Assembly (NCBI RefSeq): GCF_001717465.1
Contig: NZ_CP017074.1
Location: 615,162 to 679,161 of the forward strand
Reading direction: 5' to 3'
Length of the DNA: 64,000 bases
Source: Luteimonas sp. JM171
Lineage (GTDB): Bacteria > Pseudomonadota > Gammaproteobacteria > Xanthomonadales > Xanthomonadaceae
This document shows positions 32,178-41,624 of this stretch, piece after piece (the stretch's first letter is position 1; each line of letters opens with the position of its first letter). The notes beneath the pieces were generated by a model, which saw only the letters and a list, made by a program, of their open reading frames with translations, had not been told where the DNA came from and ran no database searches. The position numbers and the translations under genes were made by a program.

Positions 32178-32642
32178 ATGACCCCCGACATCGAACCTCT
32201 ACCATGCATCCTGGAACAGGCTGCTGCCAGACGGGCAGAGCTTGCGGCCGAGTGGCCCACGGCCGAACAGGTCGGCCTGGCAATGGGACTCGATGCGAAG
32301 GACGCTGTTCGAACAGTGACCCAATATCGCCGCGAGGGAAAACTCCTTGGCGTCTACATGTTGGAACCCAAGCACCATTGGCGATACCCAAGCTGGCAAT
32401 TCGGCGCCGGCCATTGTCCGATCAAGCTCTTCGCAGAGATCCTGGCGATCCTGCATGAGCATGGTCCCTATCTCGACGAGCGAGGGTTGACGACGGGCTG
32501 GGGCGAAGTGGAATGGTTCCGCTCGGCACACGTGCTGCTGGACGACCGGCCGCCTTTTGAAGCCATCCACCAAGACCCCGGTGCGGTGCTCGAGGCCGCC
32601 CGGGTGGAATACATCGAGGAAAGCAATGAGGGCGGGTTCTGA
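32178..32642 (+). CDS. Possible MbcA/ParS-like antitoxin-type protein
   Basis: 154-aa soluble protein. The C-terminal part (WFRSAHVLLDDRPPFEAI, then HQDPGAVLEAARVEYIEES) weakly resembles the toxin-binding region of MbcA/ParS (DUF2384-like) antitoxins. The N-terminal half (EWPTAEQVGLAMGL) could form a helix-turn-helix. No RES-type toxin gene is seen next to it, so the assignment is tentative and it may be an orphan regulator. Confidence 0.5.
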   Translation: MTPDIEPLPCILEQAAARRAELAAEWPTAEQVGLAMGLDAKDAVRTVTQYRREGKLLGVYMLEPKHHWRYPSWQFGAGHCPIKLFAEILAILHEHGPYLDERGLTTGWGEVEWFRSAHVLLDDRPPFEAIHQDPGAVLEAARVEYIEESNEGGF

Positions 32643-32833
32643 ATCTCCGACTCACTCCGTCGTCCCCGATTCCGCAGCGGGCTGACATCATCCAGAACGG
32701 CGATGCGCAAGCCGAGTGCGGATAGCCAGTTGTCATTGGCTAACCACCTTGGTTCAACCAGCCGGCTGACTGGAGACTGCGTGGCTCCTGCCTCGAAGTG
32801 CGCTGATCGATGACTGTTGAACACGATCAGCAC

Positions 32834-34192
32834 TCAACGCCTGTACTGTGCACCCATCTTGATGTTCGGGACGAAGCGGCTGGTGTCCATCCACCGCTTC
32901 CTACCCGACATCCGCGGCGTATGAATAGTGGCCTGCGGCGGCGGATCGAACTCTTGATCGTCCAACTGGATGTTCTTACGAGCGGCAGCCATCCGCACGT
33001 ACCCCCGGACCATCGCTTCACGGAATCGATATAGCCGCCTGCTCGGGATGCCCTCTAGGATTTCGCCCTTAGCATCCGTCTTGAGGTTGCGCAGCTGGCT
33101 CAGAAACTTCTTCTTCTCCAGCGCATCGACATCTAGCGTGTCGCAGATCTGCATGTAGGATTTCCAGATCGCGTCCGTGGTTCGTTCAAGATCGAAGGCA
33201 TCGGCCGTCGCCCACAGCACGTAGGCAGCCTGATCCCTGCCTCGTGTTGCCTCGTCGTACGGTTTGCGCAGATCAGCATGCACCGCATCGGTAGCCTTGA
33301 TAAAGGCTTCGTGCAAATGACCCATGGTGACCTGCTGAGCCCCAGCGTCGCCATACCATGCCCAGAGCAGGTGCTCGGTCAACAGGTGCACGTAGTACGG
33401 AAAACCATTGCTGACATTTCCGATCCGATACACCACACTCGGATCGGCATCCAGGTCGAATTCGCCCAACGCTTTGTTGGTGATATCCAGCCGCGGCTGA
33501 TAGGCAAGACGCTCCAACTGGATCGTATCCAACTGTCTGTGCGCCGAGGCGTGCGAAGCAAGCAGTTCGTCCAATGCGGACGCCACGCCCGTGAAGATCA
33601 GCTTGACTTCAGATTTTCGGTCCCCTAATGCCTTGATCAGCTCGGCGAACTTGTTCCGTTCCGTCTCTTCCGGGATCAGGTCGAATTCGTCAATGACCGC
33701 GACCGTACGTTTGGAGTAGGCGCTGAAGGCGGCATCCAGACGCTGCGCAGCGTCCTCGATGTCGAGCGGCGCGGTCGCCGGCTGCGTATTGGTCTCGACA
33801 TGTCGGGCCAAGCTGAGACCTTTGCCTTCTACGCCACGCTTTTTGTGCACAGTGACGGAACTGCTCGATTCGTTCCCGGTAGCACGGATCAGGCACGAGA
33901 CGACCCCTGCGAACGATGAATTGGAACCGCAGGAAGCATGCAGCGGCACCGCATCACTGGACTGACACTCCACCGCAGCCGCACCGGCCAAAGAGGACTT
34001 GCCGACACCACGCTCGCCATAAATGAAGACCTGACGCCCGGGGGCCATCAACGCCCGTCGTATCCGTTCCAACTGGTCGTCCCGCCCGAACAGAAACTCG
34101 TGTGATTGAATCGGTGACGACGGAAACAGAACGGCATGGATTCGCTTACCGAATTCCGTCTCTTCGAGGTCATGCAAATTTGCGTTGTTCAT
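32834..34192 (-). CDS. AAA+/STAND-like ATPase, ORC-type
   Basis: 452-aa ATPase. It has LFGRDDQLERIRRAL then Walker A GERGVGKSS (about residues 50–60), and Walker B TVAVIDEFDLIP around residue 165. Sensor-like IFTGVASALDELL follows, then a region with FPYYVHLLTEHLL typical of ORC/Cdc6-like P-loop ATPases. The C-terminus reads GIPSRRLYRFREAMVRGYVRM, a winged-helix-like region. The start is set at 34192 (GGTGGGTGG upstream). It may act in a defence complex with the PIN protein next to it; this is inference from proximity only. Confidence 0.75.
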   Translation of the reverse strand: MNNANLHDLEETEFGKRIHAVLFPSSPIQSHEFLFGRDDQLERIRRALMAPGRQVFIYGERGVGKSSLAGAAAVECQSSDAVPLHASCGSNSSFAGVVSCLIRATGNESSSSVTVHKKRGVEGKGLSLARHVETNTQPATAPLDIEDAAQRLDAAFSAYSKRTVAVIDEFDLIPEETERNKFAELIKALGDRKSEVKLIFTGVASALDELLASHASAHRQLDTIQLERLAYQPRLDITNKALGEFDLDADPSVVYRIGNVSNGFPYYVHLLTEHLLWAWYGDAGAQQVTMGHLHEAFIKATDAVHADLRKPYDEATRGRDQAAYVLWATADAFDLERTTDAIWKSYMQICDTLDVDALEKKKFLSQLRNLKTDAKGEILEGIPSRRLYRFREAMVRGYVRMAAARKNIQLDDQEFDPPPQATIHTPRMSGRKRWMDTSRFVPNIKMGAQYRR

Positions 34193-34350
34193 CCACCCAC
34201 CCAGTTGCGTCACCGCCGCCACTATTATGCGACGTCCACTCCCCCACGATCCCCGTACAGCGGCGCCCTCAAGCCTTCCTCCTCCGCCTTCTCTAAATTC
34301 AGACGTGCCGCGTTCGCGGGGGATGACCACCAAACGAATTGCTGCAGGCG

Positions 34351-34368
34351 GGCGCTAGTGCGCCGCCC
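34351..34368. repeat. 18-bp imperfect palindrome, copy 1
   Basis: GGCGCTAGTGCGCCGCCC, nearly identical (one change) to the copy at 36039–36056. It lies in the gap between the ATPase start and the PIN gene's end, so the PIN gene is flanked by the two copies. Confidence 0.6.
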
Positions 34369-34404
34369 TCAACAACTCTTGCCGCTCCTCTGCGGACGGG
34401 CGAA

Positions 34405-35976
34405 CTACCCACAGCGCCCCACCATGTCTTCCGCCATCGTTTGGATCGAGTACGTTTCGATGGTGCGACGCACGGGAACACGAAGGGTCAGGGGCTCGGT
34501 CATGTTTTCGGCGTGCACCGTGCACAGGACGGCTCCGCTCGCGTCGCCATCTTTCGGGAACTGAACCTCCACCTCGAACAGCTCTTCATCGCCCCGATGC
34601 CGGAACAGCTCGCACGTCAGCGAGCCCCGCTCAACCGGTACATCGGGCGGCCACCCATCGTAGTAAAAGCCCTCGGGGTCGCGGTGCAGAGGGCGCACGG
34701 GCGGCATGATCGGCACGCGCGAGACATCTTCTGCGAAATTTGCGCGCCCCATGACACCCAGATCCGAGGCGTATCGCTGCGCCACGCCGGATATGCCCAT
34801 CATGTTCGCCAAGTCGTAAGCGCCATACCCGGCTGCCTGCTGCACAAGGTCTTCAAGCGTAGACCGATGCCGCCGCAGGTCGGCCAGCCCGCGCACGTCA
34901 CTGCCCACAGCCGGAATGCGCTTCACGATTTGCGGAAACGAGGGCGACGCCGGAGGTGAGGGTAACCTGGGAGGCACCGGCTCATCCCCATGCTGACCGT
35001 CGGACATCACACTGGAATCTTCCGAGCGCCGATAAAGAAAAATGCTCCCACACGCCTCGAACGACACCCGCATCCGAGACGCAGGCCGCGTGCCGCTGTT
35101 GATGAGCGAAAACCGCAGCTGCACCCGCGGCTCACGCTCATCGCGCTCTTCGTGCAGGGACTCAAGGATCGCCCGGCATCGCGCCATCCAATCCGGATAA
35201 TCATTCGACGTGTACGCTTCGATCTTCTCCGCATCCGGCGCGGCATAAGAAATTTCCGTGCCATCCGGCAGCCGGCCAGGCTCGGGTGGCGTGAAGTCTG
35301 TGCGCATCGGGTGGCGGGATTGGAGCTCATCAACCAGACGGTCGACCAAGGCCTGAGGAAGTGCTTCGGCGACCCTGCGCACAACGTGCCCGCCCGCGGC
35401 AGCGGCTTCAGTCTCGCTCAGCTCGATCACCGGCTCCTGCGACCGATAGGTGGCCAGGTCCTGCTCAAGCTCGCGGATCTTTTTGGCCTCTGTGGTTTCC
35501 TCCGGCGGGCGAAGCCACGACTGCGGTATTAGCTGGAAGGAAACCCCCGCCGCCTTGGCGGTGGACGCTGCGACGGCATCGTGCGTGAGTACCACTACCG
35601 ACGCGTACCCAGTCTGTTGTGACAGTGCAGCGGCAATTCCAACGATGCGGTCATCATTTTGCGTGTAATCAAGCACCTCCTCCAACTTAGGCGTCGGCGG
35701 GACGACTGGCATCAATCTCAGGATCACGCGGGGGCCAGCCTCCCGGATCACGCTCTCCGACTGCCCCTCCACCAGCATCCTGCGGATACGTCCACTAATG
35801 TCCAGCGCCCGCTTGCGCGTTCTCCCTCCGCCCTTCTTGTGCTTGTCTATCTCACCCATGACCGGCTTCGTCAGCGCGATGGCCAGAGGGTGCGCGCCCA
35901 GGTCGGACCATGGCAGATCTTCGAGGCGCCTGCACTCGAAGAAGAGATTGGTATCTGCAACAAGAAGATGATCCAT
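34405..35976 (-). CDS. PIN-domain protein, 523 aa
   Basis: The N-terminal roughly 145 aa form a PIN ribonuclease domain (PIN_4-like). Visible acidic residues are in LLVADTNLFFE, GEIDKHKKGG, DYTQNDDRIVGIA and VVVLTHDAVAAS. The basic stretch RTRKRALDISGRIRRM lies between them. The remaining roughly 370 aa have a coiled-coil segment (TTEAKKIRELEQDLATYRSQ) and unknown C-terminal regions. It lies upstream of the ATPase and downstream of the HEPN gene, all on the minus strand. A two-metal RNase activity is plausible; the role in defence is inferred. Confidence 0.75.
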   Translation of the reverse strand: MDHLLVADTNLFFECRRLEDLPWSDLGAHPLAIALTKPVMGEIDKHKKGGGRTRKRALDISGRIRRMLVEGQSESVIREAGPRVILRLMPVVPPTPKLEEVLDYTQNDDRIVGIAAALSQQTGYASVVVLTHDAVAASTAKAAGVSFQLIPQSWLRPPEETTEAKKIRELEQDLATYRSQEPVIELSETEAAAAGGHVVRRVAEALPQALVDRLVDELQSRHPMRTDFTPPEPGRLPDGTEISYAAPDAEKIEAYTSNDYPDWMARCRAILESLHEERDEREPRVQLRFSLINSGTRPASRMRVSFEACGSIFLYRRSEDSSVMSDGQHGDEPVPPRLPSPPASPSFPQIVKRIPAVGSDVRGLADLRRHRSTLEDLVQQAAGYGAYDLANMMGISGVAQRYASDLGVMGRANFAEDVSRVPIMPPVRPLHRDPEGFYYDGWPPDVPVERGSLTCELFRHRGDEELFEVEVQFPKDGDASGAVLCTVHAENMTEPLTLRVPVRRTIETYSIQTMAEDMVGRCG

Positions 35977-36038
35977 GGCATGAGGTTACAGGACTCCCCT
36001 GCAACCGCGGGGAGCTCACAACCCATACCGCTGCGGCC

Positions 36039-36056
36039 GGCGCTAGTACGCCGCCC
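36039..36056. repeat. 18-bp imperfect palindrome, copy 2
   Basis: GGCGCTAGTACGCCGCCC, near-identical to copy 1 at 34351–34368. It lies between the PIN start and the HEPN gene's end. The rest of this 288-base gap (35977–36264) shows no gene. Confidence 0.6.
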
Positions 36057-36264
36057 GAGGGCTCAATCGGGGCCCGCGTGGAAGCGGCTTGTCTGGTTCA
36101 CGGTCACGCGTCAGCCTGGCTCCATCCGCTCAAGAGTTGGAGATTCCGGAAAAGCCGGGGCGGTTCATTGCACTTCGCGTGTTAATTCACCACTCTTAGA
36201 GCCCAGCAGTTCGAAGAATTGGTAGCAAACCCGCGTATGACAATGAGTCTCAACACTTCGCTGG

Positions 36265-37806
36265 TCATCGTTTCCACTCGTCCCGCCAGACGTCAAGCAG
36301 CATCGGTGCACTCAATCCGCTGCGTTCCTTTGCGCGCCTGCGCTCCTCCTGATGCATGGCCAGCGACAGGTAAACCAGCGCCGATCTGACCAATTGCAGT
36401 AGCCGCAACGTCTTCTGCTCCAAATCGAAGCGTGTGAGGCTGTAAGCCAGCGTGTCGCGGAACGGATCGCCATTGCCGGACGAAGAAACCGAGAATTCGT
36501 GGACTTTTACGTATTTGTGCTCCAGATGATTGCGCAACTCAGCCAACGCGCGCGCCTGCGGTTCCATCGAGTTCTTCATACCTTCTTCGAACAGATCCTT
36601 GCTCAACCAATACAAACCGCGCAGTGGCCAGTTCTCGGACATCGCAATCGGGTCGCGCAATGGGCCATTATCTTTTTCACGCCAGATTGTCTTGAAGCTG
36701 ACCCGGTGTTCGGCGACACCCAGCCCGAGGTAATGGTTCAGGAAATAGGCGATCTTGTCGAAGATCGAATAGCTCAGTCGGAAAGCCGCTTTCACCTTTT
36801 CGACAGAAAGCCCGTAAGACGGATAGTCCAAGGTGTTGAACAGTGCAACGTCGCGATCCGAGAAGTGGTCTCTCTCCCCATGTAGCCCCTCCCAAAGTAT
36901 CCAACGTGCCGATGCGAACAACTGCTTCAATTCGTTAAACATCCCCGTGACGACAGGAGGCTCGCCCGCCGGCAGGACGAAGTCCGGCAAGCACAATGCG
37001 TCTCGGGCGGCGATCGGCACCGCATCAACGTCGTTCAACGGATTCAGGAATAGCGTCTTCGTCAGACACCACCGGCGGTACTCCTGTTCGGCTGGTTCTT
37101 CCCCAATCGGCCAGTCATCCGGCCGGTAAGTCTGATGAATGGCCTTCAGATCGTAATGGCGCAAAATCTGTTCCGCGGCGGGCTCAAAAACTTCTCGCAG
37201 CCTGGAATCACCCAACTGCGGATACTTATCGATCAACTCCAATGCTTCAACCAGATCGCCGTGGGCCCGATAAGCGAAGACACCCTGATGGCCAGGGTCG
37301 TACAGTGCTGCAGCGTAGAACATCAGACCGCGGCCTCGATTAGCGCGCGCCATCCAGAATCTGGGCTCGATGAAGAGGGCGGCATTCCAACAGGCTCGCG
37401 CCTCGACAAAGCGACCCAACGCATCAAGCTGGTTACCAAGGTTGGTCAGGATCTGGCAACGTCGGATCGCATTCATTGTCTCGAATCCAGCGCCATGCGC
37501 TGCGCGACGCAACAGGAGTACCTGCTGCTGAATCTCGGGTTGCTCAAAATCCCAGAGGGCATCGCGTGCACGATATCGGGACTGATAGCGGCATGCCCAT
37601 CCATTGGAACGGAAATAGTCGAGCAATGCCTGCTCTTCTGGGCACAAGCCGCGCGCTTCCAACTGATCCGCAATGGCCAGCGCTTGGTCAACAAGAGTCA
37701 AATCATGTGCATCGATCGCGGTATCGATCAGGCGCGCAATTACGTCAAGTGCGTCGGCGTCCGACAGCGCTTCCAGATTCGGTTCATGGACACCCTCTCG
37801 CCCCAC
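36265..37806 (-). CDS. LA2681-type HEPN-domain protein with TPR-like N-terminus
   Basis: 513-aa protein. The N-terminal roughly 190 aa look like TPR helices (QALAIADQLEARG, CQILTNLGNQLDALGRFVEA, ARANRGRGLMFYA). The C-terminal half matches LA2681-like HEPN proteins: LFLNPLNDVDAV, ARWILWEGLHGE, AAFRLSYSIFDKIAYFLNHY and NWPLRGLYWLSKDLFEE. The HEPN Rx4-6H motif reads RNHLEHKY. HEPN proteins of this type are often RNases in stress or defence. The gene is on the same strand as the PIN and ATPase genes and divergent from the Gabija-like pair. Confidence 0.85.
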   Translation of the reverse strand: MGREGVHEPNLEALSDADALDVIARLIDTAIDAHDLTLVDQALAIADQLEARGLCPEEQALLDYFRSNGWACRYQSRYRARDALWDFEQPEIQQQVLLLRRAAHGAGFETMNAIRRCQILTNLGNQLDALGRFVEARACWNAALFIEPRFWMARANRGRGLMFYAAALYDPGHQGVFAYRAHGDLVEALELIDKYPQLGDSRLREVFEPAAEQILRHYDLKAIHQTYRPDDWPIGEEPAEQEYRRWCLTKTLFLNPLNDVDAVPIAARDALCLPDFVLPAGEPPVVTGMFNELKQLFASARWILWEGLHGERDHFSDRDVALFNTLDYPSYGLSVEKVKAAFRLSYSIFDKIAYFLNHYLGLGVAEHRVSFKTIWREKDNGPLRDPIAMSENWPLRGLYWLSKDLFEEGMKNSMEPQARALAELRNHLEHKYVKVHEFSVSSSGNGDPFRDTLAYSLTRFDLEQKTLRLLQLVRSALVYLSLAMHQEERRRAKERSGLSAPMLLDVWRDEWKR

Positions 37807-37955
37807 ACCTGCTCCTTAATCTGCCAGCCAAGGACTACAAGCTGCCAAAACCGGATACTGAGATCACAGCATCTGGAAATCCTGTCTCGGGCGCGAGCTA
37901 TCATCCGCAGAGGGAGGAGTAATCGCCCGGGAACACGCCGCTATGGGGGATACGG

Positions 37956-39707
37956 ATGTACTTGGCAACACTGAGTATTGCAAACTTCCGAAAGCTCAAG
38001 GAAGTCCAGATCCAGTTTCAGCCTGGACTGAACATCATTGTGGGTGCCAACAACGTCGGCAAGACCGCCGTCGTCGATGCGCTGCGTGCGTTGCTTGCCG
38101 GCCACGACGAGCCGCCGCCGCGACTGGACACTGACGACTTGCACCGCCCAAAGGAAGGGGATCCTGCCGGCGACATCACATTCCATTACGTGTTCCGGGA
38201 CCTCGCCCCGGACGACGAAGCAGACTTTCTGGCTGCGCTGAAGCCCGACGAAAACGGAAACCTGGAAGCGCACGTCTATGTTCGCTATTCCAATGCAGAT
38301 GCCAGTGGGCGCCTTCGCATCAAGCGCTGGTGCGGCGAACACGAAGACGTCGGCCTGACCTCCGACATGCTGGAGAACCTGCGGGGTGTCTATCTGCAGC
38401 CGCTCCGGGATGCCGCGCAGAGCCTTCGGCCGGGCCGCGCGAGCCAACTGTCGCGACTTCTGCGGATGCTGGCCGACGATGCCGGTCGCGAGGGCATCAA
38501 TCAGGCGTTGAGCGAACTCGACCAGAACCTGAGGGCACACGCACCGATCGTCAATACGCAGAACGCCATCACCACCCGCCATGCGTCCATGCTGGGCGAG
38601 CAGTTGGCGCAAGCGCTGGAAGTAGGGCTGAGCGCGAGCGATTTCCAGCGGCTGTCCTCCCGGCTCTCGCTCCTCGTTGACAACTTCGAGATAGAGCAGA
38701 ACGGGTTGGGTTTCAACAACATGATCTTCATGGCAGTCGTGCTCAGCGAACTCGTCAAAAATGCCGAGGCGAGCTATCGGGGTCTGGTCATCGAAGAGCC
38801 AGAAGCCCATCTGCATCCTCAACTCCAATCCATCCTGTTGCGCTATCTGGAAAGCATCCACGCCCACGAGGGAGAAAAGCCGGTCCAGCTTTTCGTCACC
38901 AGCCATTCCCCGAACTTCGCCAGCATCGCGGACTTGAATTGTCTGACCTGCCTGGTGGACACCGGTGCGGCCGTAGAGACGTTCTTCCCCAGGACCGTCG
39001 AGTTTGCCGCCGGCAAGCGCGAAAAACTCGAGCGCTATCTGGACGTCACTCGCGCGGAGTTGTTCTTCGCCCGCCGCGTCATCTTCGTGGAAGGCGCAGC
39101 CGAACTTATGCTAATGAACGTACTCGCGGCCCGGGCAGGTTTCGACCTGCGTCAGCACGCGGTGAGCCTGATCAGCGTGGAAGGGCTGAACTTCGACTCC
39201 TTCCTGCCGCTGTTCGGCGAAGGCGCACTGAAGATCCCCGTCGCATTGATTACCGACGCCGACCCGGCGCAGGAACAGGACGGCAACGGTATTCCGCAGG
39301 CGCTATACCCGGCGTTAGGAGATGTCGTAGCGGTATCCGCCAATACCGCGAAGATGAAGGAGAGGGAAGACGCCTTCGTCAAGGTCTTCCACGGGTTGAA
39401 GACGCTGGAGTATGACTTCGCCCTACACGCCGACAATCGCACGGCGATGCTCGCGGCACTGAAGGAGCTGCATCCCAAGATCGGGGAAGCGGTGCAAGCG
39501 GCAGTGGAGGCAGCAGATGGAGACGCAGCCAAGGCCAAGGCCCTGTTCACCGGCATGTTCGAGCGCCCGCAAGGAAACATTCAGAAAGGCAAATTCGGCC
39601 AAGCACTCGCGCAGATCCTGGCCGACCCGGAAACGCAGTGCGTCGTACCCGCATACATCGGTGACGCAATGGCACATGCATGCCAGTGCGAGGTGCCCGC
39701 CGAATGA
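37956..39707 (+). CDS. gajA: Gabija GajA-like OLD-family nuclease
   Basis: 583-aa protein, close to typical GajA (about 578). The N-terminal ABC-type ATPase has Walker A GANNVGKTAVVDALR (around residue 32), a signature/Walker B region VIEEPEAHLHPQLQS (around 275) and TSHSPNF. The C-terminal TOPRIM domain has RRVIFVEGAAELM and VALITDADPAQE. Class 2 OLD nucleases of this type work with a UvrD-like helicase, which follows with a 4-base overlap. By family, Gabija protects against phages by sensing nucleotide levels and cutting DNA. Confidence 0.9.
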   Translation: MYLATLSIANFRKLKEVQIQFQPGLNIIVGANNVGKTAVVDALRALLAGHDEPPPRLDTDDLHRPKEGDPAGDITFHYVFRDLAPDDEADFLAALKPDENGNLEAHVYVRYSNADASGRLRIKRWCGEHEDVGLTSDMLENLRGVYLQPLRDAAQSLRPGRASQLSRLLRMLADDAGREGINQALSELDQNLRAHAPIVNTQNAITTRHASMLGEQLAQALEVGLSASDFQRLSSRLSLLVDNFEIEQNGLGFNNMIFMAVVLSELVKNAEASYRGLVIEEPEAHLHPQLQSILLRYLESIHAHEGEKPVQLFVTSHSPNFASIADLNCLTCLVDTGAAVETFFPRTVEFAAGKREKLERYLDVTRAELFFARRVIFVEGAAELMLMNVLAARAGFDLRQHAVSLISVEGLNFDSFLPLFGEGALKIPVALITDADPAQEQDGNGIPQALYPALGDVVAVSANTAKMKEREDAFVKVFHGLKTLEYDFALHADNRTAMLAALKELHPKIGEAVQAAVEAADGDAAKAKALFTGMFERPQGNIQKGKFGQALAQILADPETQCVVPAYIGDAMAHACQCEVPAE

Positions 39708-41431
39708 CGGCCCTGTCCGACGAGCAGCGCGCGGTCGTCGATGCGCCAACCGGCCCGCTGTCGGTGATCGCATGCGCCGGCAGCGGCAAAACTCGGACGG
39801 CCGTGCACAGGCTGGTCGAAATGCGGCGGCGCCTTGGGAAACAACGGGGGCGTGTCGCGCTGCTTTCTTTCTCCAACGTCGCCGTTGACACTTTTCGCGA
39901 CAACTATCGACACTTGGCCCAAACCCTACCAGCCACTTCGGGAAGGGATAGGGTCGACATCGACACGCTGGATGCGTTCATCACGACCCACGTCATCAGG
40001 CCGCACGCGCATCGAACGATGGGTGCACAGCAGACCGCCTACCTGGTCGCTGGAAGCGAGCCATTTCTCGCTGGCTTCACGTTCATGACACCGCAGCGGT
40101 TTCCCTTGAGCATCACGAAGATGCGCGTTGGATTCCGTAATGGCGACTTCCATTTCTTCCATAACGTCCACAGTCAGAGCGTGGATCTGAGTAGTGCGGC
40201 AGCCCTGAATCTCATCGCCCGCCTCGGTAGGACCGGCGCATACACGCATGACCTCGGTCGATACTGGTGCCACCGCGCCTTACGCGAGCAGCCAGCCATT
40301 CTCCGGGCACTGGTTCGCCGCTATCCGCATGTCCTGATCGACGAATCGCAAGACATCGGTCCTTGCCACCAGGCCATCCTCGATCTGCTTGCAGATGCGG
40401 GGATGGAGATTTCCTTGATTGGCGACCCCAACCAGGGCATCTACGAGTTTTCCGGGGCGGACGGCAGGTTCCTGACCGAATACGGAAACCGCGCAGGCGT
40501 CCGTTCGTTCTCGCTCACCAAGAACTATCGCTCGGTTCCCGCGATTCTCTCCTTAGCCAACCAGCTCTCGAATCGCAACGACACGCACGACAGGGACGCG
40601 CCCGATACGGTGCATGGCGCCTTCTTTGCCTCCTATCGCACCAATGATCGGAATCACCTGATCGAAACCTTCGAGGCGACCGTAGCCGCAGCGGGGCTTG
40701 ACCCCGGTCGCTGCGCCATCCTTTGTCGTGCGGCGAAGTTGACGAATGAGCTGTCCGGCGCGGATACGCCCGTCGGGCGTGGCCTCGTCAAGGAGTTCGC
40801 GCTGGCCTCGATCCTTCGGGACAAGCGTCGTGACTACAAGCGCTCCTTCGAGGTGCTCGCCCGATGCGTCGTCAGCCTGCTGGACGATCCAGCGGAAAAC
40901 CTGCTCGCAGAGCTCCTGAGTCCGGCTAGATATTCCGAGATGCGGCTCCTGCGACGCCGCCTGTGGCAGTTTGTCCGCGATCCGGTCACCGGGCTGCCTC
41001 CATCCACGTTGCTCGCCGACACTGAGTGGCTTCCCCTTCTACTTGACCGCGTGCGTCAGTTGCTGGCCGCCCTCCAAGCCGATTTTGGGCTGGCTCCCGT
41101 CGATCGCTTGGGGAACAAGCTGACACGACGCGATCTGCCGCATGCTTCGCTAGTGGCCGCTGACGACCTCGGCACTCAGCGCAATACCCGGATCCGGGTT
41201 GACACCGTACACAAGGCAAAAGGGGAAAGCCTTGACGCCGTGCTTTACATGGCGACGAGGGAACACATCGAAGCGATGCTGGACGGTGTTGCGACTGAAG
41301 TCGGCCGTATTGGCTATGTCGCCGCTACGCGCGCCAGAAATTTGTTCTGGCTCGGCGTCCCCATGTCAGCATTTCCGGCTCTTCGCCAGCGCTTGCTTGA
41401 CGCGGGGTTTCGCGAAGTTGGCACGGCTTGA
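39704..41431 (+). CDS. gajB: Gabija GajB-like UvrD-family helicase
   Basis: 575-aa SF1A helicase. Motifs: Q-motif LSDEQRAVV, Walker A ACAGSGKTRTAV (about residue 27), motif Ia LLSFSNVAV, Walker B LIDESQDIGP, motif III GDPNQGIYEFSGA, motif IV TKNYRS, and VDTVHKAKGESLD with AATRARNLFW near the C-terminus. The start is at 39704, overlapping the gajA stop by 4 bases (ATGA). The size is larger than many GajB (about 490 aa), but the gene pair and order fit Gabija. Confidence 0.9.
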   Translation: MTALSDEQRAVVDAPTGPLSVIACAGSGKTRTAVHRLVEMRRRLGKQRGRVALLSFSNVAVDTFRDNYRHLAQTLPATSGRDRVDIDTLDAFITTHVIRPHAHRTMGAQQTAYLVAGSEPFLAGFTFMTPQRFPLSITKMRVGFRNGDFHFFHNVHSQSVDLSSAAALNLIARLGRTGAYTHDLGRYWCHRALREQPAILRALVRRYPHVLIDESQDIGPCHQAILDLLADAGMEISLIGDPNQGIYEFSGADGRFLTEYGNRAGVRSFSLTKNYRSVPAILSLANQLSNRNDTHDRDAPDTVHGAFFASYRTNDRNHLIETFEATVAAAGLDPGRCAILCRAAKLTNELSGADTPVGRGLVKEFALASILRDKRRDYKRSFEVLARCVVSLLDDPAENLLAELLSPARYSEMRLLRRRLWQFVRDPVTGLPPSTLLADTEWLPLLLDRVRQLLAALQADFGLAPVDRLGNKLTRRDLPHASLVAADDLGTQRNTRIRVDTVHKAKGESLDAVLYMATREHIEAMLDGVATEVGRIGYVAATRARNLFWLGVPMSAFPALRQRLLDAGFREVGTA

Positions 41432-41473
41432 CGATGCGCTACTTTCAGCGGCACGCCAAGTTCACGCTATGAA

Positions 41474-41499
41474 TGTCCGCTTCGGGTCGAAAGCGGACA
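41474..41499 (+). terminator. Hairpin downstream of gajB
   Basis: 9-bp stem TGTCCGCTT / AAGCGGACA with an 8-base loop, 43 bases past the gajB stop. No T-run follows. The sequence is also one of three related CCGCTTC-type motifs in the gaps of this island. Confidence 0.5.
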
Positions 41500-41585
41500 C
41501 CATGATCGACTAGTACACTCGTCGGGACTGTCCTAAGGGCTCTATGGGTGCGATAGGGGTCGCCGCCGTTACGTATGGACTGGAG

Positions 41586-41614
41586 AGTGGCGGCGCGATC
41601 TGCGCGCCGCCACT
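41586..41614. terminator. Strong GC hairpin (bidirectional)
   Basis: 12-bp perfect stem AGTGGCGGCGCG / CGCGCCGCCACT with a 5-base loop. It lies 11 bases downstream of the small minus-strand gene and beyond gajB, so may end both transcripts. Confidence 0.6.
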
Positions 41615-41624
41615 ACTAAACCTC

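Noticed and set aside
32178..32642. RES–Xre toxin–antitoxin pair
   Set aside because: Only a weak antitoxin-like C-terminus is seen and no RES or other toxin gene lies next to it.
32468..32833. Minus-strand frame over the 154-aa gene and the following gap
   Set aside because: No ribosome site and mostly antisense to a better-supported gene; the gap 32643–32833 shows nothing else convincing.
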